Below, one piece after another: positions 1 through 8,549 of a stretch of 64,000 nucleotides of DNA (its first letter is position 1; every line of letters begins with the position of its first letter). The translations under genes and the position numbers were made by a program. Location: NCBI GenBank assembly GCA_958296005.1, contig CATQHQ010000002.1:614501-678500 (forward strand), written 5' to 3'. Source of the stretch: Longimicrobiales bacterium. Its GTDB lineage: Bacteria > Gemmatimonadota > Gemmatimonadetes > Longimicrobiales > Gaopeijiaceae. The notes beneath the pieces are model-generated. The model saw only the letters and a program-made list of their open reading frames with translations. It made no database searches and had not been told where the DNA came from.

Positions 1-852
1 CAGTGGACGGGCCGGTCGCCGTCGATGGAGATCATGGAGCGCGCCCGACGCTGGGAGGCTCGGGAGGCGGACGCCTACGTGAGCGTCTTCTATGGCTACC
101 CGTGGTCCGACGTACCCGACGTGGGCGCCACCGTCCACGTAATGACGAACGGCGACCAAGCCCTCGCCGACCGCATCGCCGACGACATGGACGACTTCAT
201 CTGGCGCGTCCGGGAGGAGTTTGCCGTCGGCGGCTACCCCGGCCCGACCGAGGCGGCTCGGCTGGTGGCGGAGGCCGTAGCTCGAGGCGAGACCCCCGTG
301 GCCGTGGGCGACCACAGCGACCGCCCCGGCGACGCCACCCATCTCCTGGCGGCGTTCGAGACGGCGGACATCGGCAAGGTGCTGTACGGGACGATTACCT
401 CCCCGTCCGCCTTGGAAGCCCTTGCCCGCACCGGCGCCAGCCCCGGCGACGCGTTCGACATGGAGATCGGCGGCTTCACCCCCTCGGGCGGCGCCGCGTA
501 CCGGGTGCAGGGCACGCTGGAGTACTTCGGCGAGGGCCTGGGCTACGAAGCGGTGGCGGCCGTGTCCTTCAACGACGGCAACCTGGTCGTCCTCACGCCC
601 GCCTATAGTCAAGTCCTCTACCCGGACGCCTTCCGGCTAGGTCCGATCGACCCCGCCGCCTACGACGTGTTCGTCGTCAAGTCCCGCGTCCACTTCCGGC
701 GGGGCTTCGACGAGACCGGCTTCGCTCGGACGATCGTGGTGGCCGAGGCGCCGGAGCCGTTCGTGGGGACCACGTTCCTGGACGCGCTTCCCTACGAGAA
801 CGTGGACCTGGGGACGCTGTACCCCTACGGGACGCCGGAGGGGCGGCGGTGA
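1..852 (+). CDS. M81 family metallopeptidase (MlrC-like), 3' part
   Basis: The frame is open from base 1, so the 5' part lies outside the window; 283 residues are present. The visible part matches the C-terminal domain of the MlrC/M81 family, zinc peptidases first known from microcystin breakdown and common as general amidohydrolase-like peptidases. Features seen: a GYPWSDVPDVG-type segment followed by VMTNGDQALADRIADD, and the stretch VGDHSDRPGDATHLL at the place where family members have a D-x-x-DNPGGG-like motif. The metal-binding N-terminal domain is not visible, so activity cannot be judged. It is followed by about 100 bp before an unrelated lower-GC operon. The family call is firm; the substrate is unknown. 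Confidence 0.85.
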   Translation, partial: QWTGRSPSMEIMERARRWEAREADAYVSVFYGYPWSDVPDVGATVHVMTNGDQALADRIADDMDDFIWRVREEFAVGGYPGPTEAARLVAEAVARGETPVAVGDHSDRPGDATHLLAAFETADIGKVLYGTITSPSALEALARTGASPGDAFDMEIGGFTPSGGAAYRVQGTLEYFGEGLGYEAVAAVSFNDGNLVVLTPAYSQVLYPDAFRLGPIDPAAYDVFVVKSRVHFRRGFDETGFARTIVVAEAPEPFVGTTFLDALPYENVDLGTLYPYGTPEGRR

Positions 853-901
853 GCAAGCGGGGGTTGCGCTATATTCTCGCTGGCCTTGCCCGTATCGTGA
901 C

Positions 902-959
902 CATGGCAGCCAAGACATTCCACGACCAATCAAGCCCCTTCTCAAGAAGCGACCGATGA
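902..959 (+). CDS. possible short upstream ORF (18 codons)
   Basis: An ATG opens an 18-codon frame whose TGA overlaps the ATG of the next gene as ATGA. This could be a leader peptide that couples translation into the four-gene operon, or chance. No clear ribosome site was seen. The 853-955 gap also holds a TATATT-like -10 candidate near 875-880, without a convincing -35. Confidence 0.2.
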
Positions 960-2386
960 CGGCGAGTTCACGACCAGACACGATCTTTCTTGCGGAACGG
1001 TTCCGCTTGGTGGAGCGGGGCCGCGAGCGAGGCAAGAACAACATGCCACCCCCGACCCAGCCGGGGTTGGATCTTGTGGAAACAGAGGTAGTCGATCATT
1101 GCGGTCGTCTCTTCGGCGAAAAGAAGGACGCATACCGTCGTGCTGTTCGATTGTCCGAGGAGCGCATCGTCTCCCCGGCTTCAGCCACCGACCCGGAAGC
1201 GGCCGTTGAGGAGGCTTGCGACCGAATGAAAGCCCGTGTCGACGAGGAACGACCGGAGCTGAAGAGCCTACACCGGTCGGCTCAAAAGGCGATCGACGAA
1301 CTGAGGAAGTTCAAGGATGATCACGGACTGTCTCGGGATGCCCATGTACCCAAGAGCGCGGTCATGTCGGTTGCTATATTGGCAGCGTTGCTAGTAGGCG
1401 AGACGTTGATTAACGGACTGTTCTTCGGTGCGAACTTGGCCGGGGGACTTATTGGTGGGATTAGCTATGCCGTCCTGATAAGCTTCATCAACGTGGGCGT
1501 CTTCGGATTGCTTGCTGCGGGCGCAGTTCGGCAAGTTCACCATCGCGACCAGTCGCGACAAGTCGTAGGATACCTAGGCTTGGTTCTCGTGGTTGCCGCA
1601 GCGGTTGTGTGGAACTTGGCCGTGGCACACTACCGGGAGGCTCTGCCGGCCGACTACCCTCCAACTCCAGAAGTCGTCGGCGAAGTGGCTGCGAGCGCCG
1701 ACGCCGAGGTCTCCGAGTGCTGGGAGGGTCCCAGCGAGGCCGACGCCGACGGCGAGGCTATCTGCCTGCTGTTGAGCAAAGGATTCTCGCTGAACGGCTT
1801 CCAGTCCTACATGCTAATGTTAATTGGGTTGTTGATGTGCGGGGGCGCGGCGTGGAAGTGGCTGGATATGAGCGACCGGTACCCTGGTTTCGGGCAGTTG
1901 GAGAAGCAGAGGCGGGAGACAGAGAAGCACCTTCTCGACGAACGACAAGATCTGCTGGCCGATCTGGACGACGACTTGCAGTCCGCCGTGACTAAGCAAC
2001 ACAGCATCTTCAACGATCCGGCAGACGCTTGGACGCGAGCCGCGAAGGCCTTCGACGACCTCAAGCAGGGCCACGAGGAGTTGTGCGACTTCGCAAAGGA
2101 CCTGGAGGAAGAATGCCGAAGCGCTATTGAGACGTATCGGTCTGCGAACCGAGAGGCGCCCCGCAGCGAACCGGAGCCTGCCTTCTGGTCGAAGCCATGG
2201 ACGGCGAGTTGGGAGTTGCCTGATGCGCCGGCCGAGGGAGAGCGCGAGCTCGAGGATCGACACCAGGCAGAGGCCAGGAGCGAGGTCGCGCGCGACGAGA
2301 GGGACCAACGCCTGGCAAAGCTTCGGCAGTGCGCTGAGGGGTGCAAGGTTGAGGTGGAACAGATCACCAGGATCAGCTATGAGTAG
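956..2386 (+). CDS. four-TM coiled-coil membrane protein, first gene of a MotA/TolQ-like operon
   Basis: A 476-residue protein of no named family that I can assign. It has an amphipathic N-terminal region (about 40-130), three membrane segments at about 135-157, 163-189 and 203-225, a polar loop with two Cys, a fourth membrane segment at about 284-303, and a long charged helical C-terminal region (310-476). The second TM pair has a compact ESLN/GGLIGG-like look (GETLINGLFFGANLAGG). An alternative start at ATG 1043 has an AGGCAAG-like ribosome site; 956 is kept because it overlaps the upstream short ORF. Its stop overlaps the next gene by 8 bases, showing translational coupling. Codon use and GC are visibly lower than in the flanking genes, hinting at transfer. 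Inferred role: membrane scaffold or gate of the ion-driven complex encoded here. Confidence 0.75.
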   Translation: MTASSRPDTIFLAERFRLVERGRERGKNNMPPPTQPGLDLVETEVVDHCGRLFGEKKDAYRRAVRLSEERIVSPASATDPEAAVEEACDRMKARVDEERPELKSLHRSAQKAIDELRKFKDDHGLSRDAHVPKSAVMSVAILAALLVGETLINGLFFGANLAGGLIGGISYAVLISFINVGVFGLLAAGAVRQVHHRDQSRQVVGYLGLVLVVAAAVVWNLAVAHYREALPADYPPTPEVVGEVAASADAEVSECWEGPSEADADGEAICLLLSKGFSLNGFQSYMLMLIGLLMCGGAAWKWLDMSDRYPGFGQLEKQRRETEKHLLDERQDLLADLDDDLQSAVTKQHSIFNDPADAWTRAAKAFDDLKQGHEELCDFAKDLEEECRSAIETYRSANREAPRSEPEPAFWSKPWTASWELPDAPAEGERELEDRHQAEARSEVARDERDQRLAKLRQCAEGCKVEVEQITRISYE

Positions 2387-3200
2387 AAGATCTCGAAGGG
2401 ACGCCGAGAGAAAGAAGACGATCCGAGCGGTCGTGGTGATTGCAGCAAGCGTTCTGGTGCTATGCTTCTTCCTCATACTTGGCCAAATGAACCGCCCCCA
2501 GACTGATGCGAACGGTTGTCCCCGGGACGATCGCTTTGCGGCGCAGGTCGCCGTGCTTCTCGACCCGTCTGACGCCCTGAGCTCCGTTCAACACCGTTCG
2601 GCCCTACCGCAGCTCCTCGAGGCGCTGGAGGAGGTGCCGGAAACGGCCGAGGTTCGCGTCTACGCGGCTGCGAGCATCGGACGGGACGGCGATGCCGGCG
2701 CCGAGCTTCGGGTGTGCGTACCTCCCCACCCCGACAGCATTGGCACGCTCGAGGGCTTGTCGAAGAACCGGGTGATTGCTGCAAGGCAGTACGAGGAGCA
2801 GTTCATTCAGCCACTTCGCCAACGCCTGGGCGAGTTGCTGGACGCGCCCAGCGACACGGTGTCGCCCATCGTGGAGGCAATACAGGCCGCCGCCGTGGAC
2901 GCCTTCCAGCCCCGGAACGCAGATATCCCGCGAGCATTCATCGTCGTGTCCGACATGGTCCAGCACTCCAGCGACCTTTCGTTCTTCAGGGACGCTCCAG
3001 ACTTCGGTCCCTTCGCAGGCAGGCCCGATTACGCGACGCTCCGGGTGGACCTGAGCGGCGTTCAAGTTGAGGTCTTTCTGCTTGCCCGTCGCGGCGCTGC
3101 TGGACGACTCCAAGCCGGCCGGATGCAGGAGTTCTGGGAAGACTACTTTCTAGACCAAGGAGCCGGCAGTCGGCCTAGCTGGGTCCCCATAGAAGGATGA
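2379..3200 (+). CDS. membrane-anchored vWA-like protein
   Basis: 273 residues. A basic N-terminus is followed by one membrane anchor (about 15-35), then a soluble, presumably periplasmic domain. The domain has a vWA-like pattern: a first strand ending in LLDPSD (62-65, like the DxSxS metal site), a Thr in a helix start near 160 (PSDTVSPIVEAI), and a later strand with an acidic end, FIVVSDMV (188-194). The metal site is not canonical, so metal binding is uncertain. Cys residues near 47 and 113 could form a disulfide. The ATG overlaps the previous gene (TATGAGTAG), so the start is well fixed. Inferred role: the sensor or substrate-binding arm of the complex. I know no characterised member. Confidence 0.75.
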   Translation: MSRRSRRDAERKKTIRAVVVIAASVLVLCFFLILGQMNRPQTDANGCPRDDRFAAQVAVLLDPSDALSSVQHRSALPQLLEALEEVPETAEVRVYAAASIGRDGDAGAELRVCVPPHPDSIGTLEGLSKNRVIAARQYEEQFIQPLRQRLGELLDAPSDTVSPIVEAIQAAAVDAFQPRNADIPRAFIVVSDMVQHSSDLSFFRDAPDFGPFAGRPDYATLRVDLSGVQVEVFLLARRGAAGRLQAGRMQEFWEDYFLDQGAGSRPSWVPIEG

Positions 3201-3228
3201 CAACACCTCGTAGTCGGATTCCGATCAC

Positions 3229-4677
3229 TTGAACGCCAAGGAGCACGAGCGCCAACAGCAGGCGCACCGGAGGGCGTGGTTCGTATTGCTTGCGACAGGG
3301 ATCCTGTTGCTCTTCTTGTTCAATCTCATTGGCTTTAGCGGATGGGTTGCCGCCATTTTTCTTACGGGTCTCGTTGCCTTATACTACGTCACGGCGCGGA
3401 AGCAGACTGACGTGTCAACCGACACCAAGGGCGACGGGGTCTACTACTTGGGACTCTTGTTCACCTTTGCTTCACTGGTTGCTGCGCTGGTCGCATTTAC
3501 TCGTCAAGATGCAGATGCGGTCGATACGGGTGCGCTGATCGGCAACTTCGGCATCGCCTTGATGACGTCGATTGCAGGACTTGCTGGGCGAGTGCTGTTC
3601 TCCATGTGGCAGGAAGCGCCCGGCGACTCCGTTGCCGCGGCAACTCGGGGGCTGGACGAAGCCATCGGCGACATGAAGGCGATCGTCGTGCGGGGTGGAC
3701 AGCGAATGGAGGACCTCGTAGGCCACCTTGGCGAATCGGCGACGGCGCTCGAGAAGACCACAACGCACATTGCGGCTACGGCGGAGAGGGCGGCCGACAC
3801 CGCCGACACTATGGACGAGTACTCCGGCAGGGTGGCCGGACTGGCTCGATCCTTCACGGGCGGCGCAACCGAGCTTGGAGCGGCCATGACGGCGATCTCC
3901 AGAGGCGTCTCGGATCTGAAGGAACCGTTGGAGCATGCAAGAGGCGGCGTGGCCGGCTTGAGCAACGACCTTGGTCGGCTGGGCGGCGCCGTGGAGCAGG
4001 TCGAAGCGACGGCGCTGAAGTTGGACCGCGCCGGTCGCGACGCGGAGCGTGAAGTCAAGGGCGTGGCGTCGCGCGCCGAAGGGGTGCGGCGGGAGATGGA
4101 GAAGATGCAGGCAGGGTTTTCCAAGTCGGCGGCGTTCTTCGACGGCACAGAGCGCACCGTCGCGGCGGTCGATGACTATGTTGCCAGGATCGGCAGTTCC
4201 GTCGGTGCCTTTGCAGAGGAAGCTGCCAGGCTGCAAAGGGCTGCTGCGAGAGCGATGGAAGCCGTGGGGGGAGTGGGTCCGAAGCTCGAAGGCATGGGCT
4301 CGAGGATTGGAGAGGTAGCGTCGGAACTGGAGGCGACCACGTCGCGAGCGGCGTCCCTGGGCGAGAGTCTGTCGGAGCTGTCCGACGCTGCGGTGCAGGG
4401 CAGGGAAGAGATGAACGCAGTGTCGGGCCGCGTGAGGGATCTCGAAGGAAAGCTGGCTGGTGCCGGAACCGAAACCGAGGCGATGATCGGCCGTGCCGGC
4501 AGCCGTGCGGATTCCGTGGCCGCCGACCTCGACGGCTTGCGGGATCAGCTGACCGAGACTCAGAAGCAGCTGTCGGAGATAACTCGCGACAGCGCTGTTG
4601 TGGCGAAGAAGCTGAGACGGCGCCAAGAAGGATGGCGGCGGTTCATTTTCTGGCGACGTAGATCAAAGCGTCAGTGA
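3229..4677 (+). CDS. MotA/TolQ/ExbB-like proton-channel protein with long coiled-coil tail
   Basis: 482 residues starting at TTG. Four membrane segments lie at about 16-34, 38-55, 71-91 and 101-124. The last two carry the pattern of the MotA/TolQ/ExbB channel helices: YLGLLFTFASLVAALVAF and FGIALMTSIAGLAGRVLF, with small and hydroxyl residues facing a pore. After residue 130 there are about 320 residues of Ala/Glu/Arg-rich heptads, with methyl-accepting-chemotaxis-like coiled-coil character, ending in a strongly basic tail rich in Arg and Trp. The long cytoplasmic tail recalls ZorA of the Zorya defence system, but no cytoplasmic effector (ZorC/D/E) lies next door. It starts 28 bases after the vWA-like gene and ends 10 bases before its partner. 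Ion-channel fold: good confidence; function: inference. Confidence 0.78.
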   Translation: MNAKEHERQQQAHRRAWFVLLATGILLLFLFNLIGFSGWVAAIFLTGLVALYYVTARKQTDVSTDTKGDGVYYLGLLFTFASLVAALVAFTRQDADAVDTGALIGNFGIALMTSIAGLAGRVLFSMWQEAPGDSVAAATRGLDEAIGDMKAIVVRGGQRMEDLVGHLGESATALEKTTTHIAATAERAADTADTMDEYSGRVAGLARSFTGGATELGAAMTAISRGVSDLKEPLEHARGGVAGLSNDLGRLGGAVEQVEATALKLDRAGRDAEREVKGVASRAEGVRREMEKMQAGFSKSAAFFDGTERTVAAVDDYVARIGSSVGAFAEEAARLQRAAARAMEAVGGVGPKLEGMGSRIGEVASELEATTSRAASLGESLSELSDAAVQGREEMNAVSGRVRDLEGKLAGAGTETEAMIGRAGSRADSVAADLDGLRDQLTETQKQLSEITRDSAVVAKKLRRRQEGWRRFIFWRRRSKRQ

Positions 4678-4687
4678 GGCCCAGGGC

Positions 4688-5875
4688 ATGTCGATGCTTC
4701 CAGCCGAGAGGACGTACTACCGCAAGGGCTTGGCCCTTGGACTGACGCTTGCAGAGACGTTCAGCATCGTGGTCTTCATCCTGCTCTTGGCGTGCGCGCT
4801 GCTCCTGCGCACCGCCACCGACTCTCGCGACGAGGCGCAGGAACAGCTGGACGAGTCCGAAGTGGACTTGGCGATCGCGACGGAGATGCTGCATCACGGG
4901 GACACGTCTTGGGTCAACACCGACGTTTGGTTCGAAGAAGCGCGACGGCTGCGGACGGAGCTTGGGGTCGTGCGAACTCAGCTGGTGCAGGTGGAGGCGG
5001 AGCGCGTGCGCGCTGATGCACGAACGCAGGAGGCTCGCCTCCTTCTGGAGTCTGCCGGAGTGGACCCGGAGGGCGTCGCCCAAGAGTTGCTGGAGCGGTC
5101 CGCAGATTTGGCGGCCGCTCGCGATTCCCTGCAGCGCGCAGAGACCCGGTTGCAAAGCCAGGGGGCCCAGCGGGATTCCTTGGAGGAAGAGGCAACCAAC
5201 GCCGAACGACTTCGCCAGGCAGTCGGCGGGGCGGTTGCGGAGCGGGACGGCAGCCTTGCTCCGTCGCAGGTGGATTCGGTGGTCGCGCAGGCGGCCCGTG
5301 CCGAACAGTTGGCCCAGGAGCTGACCGACGCCCGCGATGCCATCGGGTCTTTGGCCGCGCGACTCCGGGAGGCGGAAAGGCTCATGTCCAGCGACTCGGT
5401 CGGGCGGTCGCGCATTGAGCGGGACTCCCTGCAGAACGTCCTCGCAAGAGCGGAACAGGAGCGGGACGACGCCGTAGACCGGGCCGAGTACCGGGAAGGG
5501 GAACTTCGCCGGTTTCGCCAGGGCACCGGGATAGACCCGCCCCCGTGCTGGCTTGATGCCGACGGCAACCCCGAATACATCTTTCGCGTCGAGCTGACCA
5601 ACGGCGGGATGATCTTGCACAGGGTTCCGACACACCGCGTTGACGACGAAGCACTGTGGTACGCCCAGTGGATAGAGGACGGACGGGAATACGCTCCATC
5701 CGAATTCCGGGCGCTGACCCGCCCGATCTATGAAGCAGGACTCCGCCGAACCGTCGCATTTGGGCCGACAGGGTGCCGGTTCTGGGTCCAGCCGGTCGAC
5801 CGGACCGGCGCGAGCAAGGACGTCTTTCGGCTACGCGAGCGAGAGCTGGGACAGCGTTTCTGGTTCCGCTGGTAG
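4688..5875 (+). CDS. single-TM coiled-coil partner of the MotA/TolQ-like protein
   Basis: 395 residues. A short cytoplasmic N-terminus is followed by one membrane helix (about 14-40) with a buried acid, Glu23, in GLTLAETFSIVVFILLL. MotB and ExbD carry their proton-accepting Asp at the same place in the helix, so Glu23 is the likely counterpart. Residues 45-280 form a coiled coil, and residues 281-395 a globular domain opening with PPPCW and containing GCRFWVQPVD (Cys pair possible). There is no OmpA-type peptidoglycan-binding domain, unlike MotB or ZorB. It is the last gene of the operon, with no obvious hairpin terminator in the 57 bases after it. The stator-partner role is inferred from topology, Glu position and operon order. 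Confidence 0.72.
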   Translation: MSMLPAERTYYRKGLALGLTLAETFSIVVFILLLACALLLRTATDSRDEAQEQLDESEVDLAIATEMLHHGDTSWVNTDVWFEEARRLRTELGVVRTQLVQVEAERVRADARTQEARLLLESAGVDPEGVAQELLERSADLAAARDSLQRAETRLQSQGAQRDSLEEEATNAERLRQAVGGAVAERDGSLAPSQVDSVVAQAARAEQLAQELTDARDAIGSLAARLREAERLMSSDSVGRSRIERDSLQNVLARAEQERDDAVDRAEYREGELRRFRQGTGIDPPPCWLDADGNPEYIFRVELTNGGMILHRVPTHRVDDEALWYAQWIEDGREYAPSEFRALTRPIYEAGLRRTVAFGPTGCRFWVQPVDRTGASKDVFRLRERELGQRFWFRW

Positions 5876-5932
5876 CCCTGCCGGGATTAGATTTATCGGT
5901 GTCCCGCGACTTCAACCCATGAAACGGACCGG

Positions 5933-6955
5933 ATGAAGCCCGACCGAGAACAAGTCGCACGCTGGAAGAAGGTGCTCTCCCCCTACTTCGGCCCCGACAA
6001 CGCCCGGAGTGCCGGACAGCTGGCCACGACCGCGACCCTGCTCGCCGCCTCTTGGGCCGCGACCTACTACAGCATGGCCGTCGGCTACTGGCTGACCGTG
6101 ATCCTCGCAGTCCCCACGGCCGCGTTCCTCATGCGGCTCTTCATGATCCAGCACGACTGCGGCCACGGGTCCTACTTCCGATCCCAGAAAGTGGCCAACG
6201 CCGTCGGCTTCGTGATCGGGGTACTGGCCCTGACGCCCTACCACTACTGGCGGAAGACCCACGCGATCCATCACGCCCACGCCGGCGACCTGGACCTGCG
6301 GGGCTTCGGCGACATCAGCACGAAGACGGTCAAGGAGTACGAGGCGATGTCCCCCTGGATGCGCCTGGGGTACCGCGTCTACCGCAACCCCTTCGTCATC
6401 TTCGGACCCGGAGCGGCGTTTCACTTCCTGATCAAGCACCGCTTTCCGTGGGACGCACCCCGGACGTGGAAGCGGGAGTGGCGCTCGGTGTGGTGGACCA
6501 ACGCGGCCCTGGCGGGGATACTGGTGCTGGCGTGGGCAACGATCGGGCTGGATCGCTTCCTCCTCGTGCAGCTTCCCGTCACGCTCAGCGCCAGCGCGAT
6601 CGGAGTCTGGCTGTTCTACGTTCAGCACCAGTTCGACGACGCCTACTGGCGCTGGCACGAGGAGTGGAACTACTTCGACGCCGGCCTCCACGGGTCGTCG
6701 TTCCTGAAGTTGCCGAAGCCGCTCCAGTGGCTCACCGCCAACATCGGCCTGCACCACGTGCATCACCTGAGCGCGCGCATCCCCAACTACCGGCTGCAAC
6801 GCTGCCACGACGAGAACCCCGAGCTGTGGGCTGCGCCCAAGATGACGATCCGCGACGGCCTCAAGACGCTCAACTTGGCCCTCTGGGACGAGGGGCGCCG
6901 CAAGTTGATCTCGTTTCGGGAGTACCGGCGGCGGTTCCGGGCGGCCAGCGCCTAG
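5933..6955 (+). CDS. membrane fatty acid desaturase
   Basis: A 340-residue acyl-lipid desaturase that puts a double bond into membrane acyl chains using a di-iron centre. All three histidine boxes are present: HDCGH at 74-78, HAIHH at 110-114 and HHVHH at 274-278. Hydrophobic spans lie at about 27-70, 88-103 and 190-230. The box spacing resembles the omega-6/delta-12 type of bacteria rather than the delta-9 acyl-CoA type, but regiospecificity cannot be read from sequence. It is followed 10 bases later by a PLP decarboxylase, with no obvious functional link. Confidence 0.9.
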   Translation: MKPDREQVARWKKVLSPYFGPDNARSAGQLATTATLLAASWAATYYSMAVGYWLTVILAVPTAAFLMRLFMIQHDCGHGSYFRSQKVANAVGFVIGVLALTPYHYWRKTHAIHHAHAGDLDLRGFGDISTKTVKEYEAMSPWMRLGYRVYRNPFVIFGPGAAFHFLIKHRFPWDAPRTWKREWRSVWWTNAALAGILVLAWATIGLDRFLLVQLPVTLSASAIGVWLFYVQHQFDDAYWRWHEEWNYFDAGLHGSSFLKLPKPLQWLTANIGLHHVHHLSARIPNYRLQRCHDENPELWAAPKMTIRDGLKTLNLALWDEGRRKLISFREYRRRFRAASA

Positions 6956-6965
6956 GGGCGGAACC

Positions 6966-8537
6966 GTGCCCAGCAGCGACAACGGGGAGATCGCGCCTCC
7001 CCGGCAAGGACCGCCCAGGCTTCAGGAGCTCGCCGCCCGCGTAGACGCGCTGGCCGGCCACTCGATGGTTCTGGAGCCGAGTCCGGCGGAACGCAAGCAC
7101 CTTCGCGACGAGGTGGTCGACTACGCCGAGCGCTTCCTCGACGGACTCGACTTCGGCAAGACGTACAACGAGACGGACGACGAGGGGGCGGGGATCGCCG
7201 ACTATCCGATCTCCGAGACCGGGCGGTCGATCGAGGAGATCGTGGCTGCGATCGAAGAGTGCGTGGACCGGCCGTCGCTCAATCCGGCCGCCCCGGGGCA
7301 CCTGGGCTACATCCCCGGCGGCGGCATCTACCCCTCGTCGCTGGGCGACTACTTGGCGGCTGTGACCAACCGCTTCTCGGGCATCTACTTCGCGTCGCCG
7401 GGAGCGGTGCGCATGAACGCGCTCCTGATCCGATGGATGGCGGAGTTGATCGGCTACCCGGCGGGGGCCGGGGGTGATCTCTCGAGCGGCGGCTCCATCG
7501 CCAACCTGACGGCGGTGGTCACGGCCCGGGAGGCGTTGGGCGTGCGCTCGGCCGACGTGCCGCGGACGGTGGTGTACACGACGCGCCACGTGAACCACTG
7601 CGTGGGCAAGGCGCTGGCGATCGCCGGGCTTCGGGAGAGCCCGGTGCGCGAGGTCGAGATGGACGACCGTTACCGCATGTCCGTACGCGACCTGAATGCC
7701 AGGATCGAGGCGGACTCGGCGGCGGGACTCCGGCCGTTCATGGTCGTGGCGTCGGCCGGGACCACCGCCACCGGCGCGGTGGACCCCGTCGGCGAGGTTG
7801 CGGAGGTGTCCCAGACCCACGGCCTCTGGCTTCACGTGGACGCGGCGTACGGCGGCTTCTTTGCACTGTGTCCGGAGACGTCGGCCCAGATGCAGGAGTT
7901 GCAACGCGCGGATTCCGTGGTGCTGGACCCCCACAAGGGGTTGTTCCTGCCCTACGGCTCCGGCGCTCTCGTCGTGCGGGACCGGGAGGCGCTTCGCAAC
8001 GCCCACCTGCACGTCGCGCCCTACCTGCGGGACGCCTGGACCGAGGAAGAGGCGCCGTCGCCCGCGGACCACTCGCCCGAGCTCTCGCGCCACTTCCGCG
8101 CGATGCGGATGTGGTTGCCCTTGCAGCTCTTCGGCGTTGCCCCGTTCCGTGCCTGCATCAGCGAGAAGTACTGGCTGGCCCGCTACATGTACGAGGCCGT
8201 CCAACGGCTGCCCCACATCGAAGTCGGACCCGAGCCCGACCTTACGGTGGTGCTCTTCCGCTATGTCCCGCCAGAGTGCGCCGTCGGCGACGGAAGTCCC
8301 GGCGACGTGGCGGCCCTCAACGCCGCCAACGAGGAGCTGATCTCGCGGATCCACGCCGACGGGCGGGTCTTCCTCTCGTCCACGACGCTTGCGGGCGAGA
8401 TCTGGTTGCGCTTCGCCGTCATGGCCTTCCGAACGCGGCGCCGGCACGCCGACTTGGCGCTGTCGGTCGTGCGCGAGCTGGTGGCGGAGATGAGCGAGGT
8501 TGCGGAGCCCGCAGGGGCGGGCGCGTCCGCTGGTTGA
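6966..8537 (+). CDS. PLP-dependent group II decarboxylase
   Basis: 523 residues from a GTG start. The family includes aromatic-L-amino-acid, tyrosine and glutamate decarboxylases. Seen: LHVDAAYGGFFAL (Asp that holds the pyridine nitrogen) and VLDPHKGLFLPYG, where the Lys near residue 324 would bind PLP as a Schiff base; also an N-terminal PAAPGHLGYIPGGGIYPS segment, as in this family. The substrate (aromatic amino acid, glutamate or other) cannot be told. It lies 10 bases after the desaturase and 12 before menF, so the three may share a transcript, but no pathway joins them. Confidence 0.88.
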   Translation: MPSSDNGEIAPPRQGPPRLQELAARVDALAGHSMVLEPSPAERKHLRDEVVDYAERFLDGLDFGKTYNETDDEGAGIADYPISETGRSIEEIVAAIEECVDRPSLNPAAPGHLGYIPGGGIYPSSLGDYLAAVTNRFSGIYFASPGAVRMNALLIRWMAELIGYPAGAGGDLSSGGSIANLTAVVTAREALGVRSADVPRTVVYTTRHVNHCVGKALAIAGLRESPVREVEMDDRYRMSVRDLNARIEADSAAGLRPFMVVASAGTTATGAVDPVGEVAEVSQTHGLWLHVDAAYGGFFALCPETSAQMQELQRADSVVLDPHKGLFLPYGSGALVVRDREALRNAHLHVAPYLRDAWTEEEAPSPADHSPELSRHFRAMRMWLPLQLFGVAPFRACISEKYWLARYMYEAVQRLPHIEVGPEPDLTVVLFRYVPPECAVGDGSPGDVAALNAANEELISRIHADGRVFLSSTTLAGEIWLRFAVMAFRTRRRHADLALSVVRELVAEMSEVAEPAGAGASAG

Positions 8538-8549
8538 CGCCTGTCGCCG

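Noticed and set aside
956-5875. Canonical Zorya system (ZorABCD)
   Set aside because: Channel and partner look similar in plan, but there is no ZorC, ZorD helicase or ZorE nuclease, and the partner has no OmpA-type domain.
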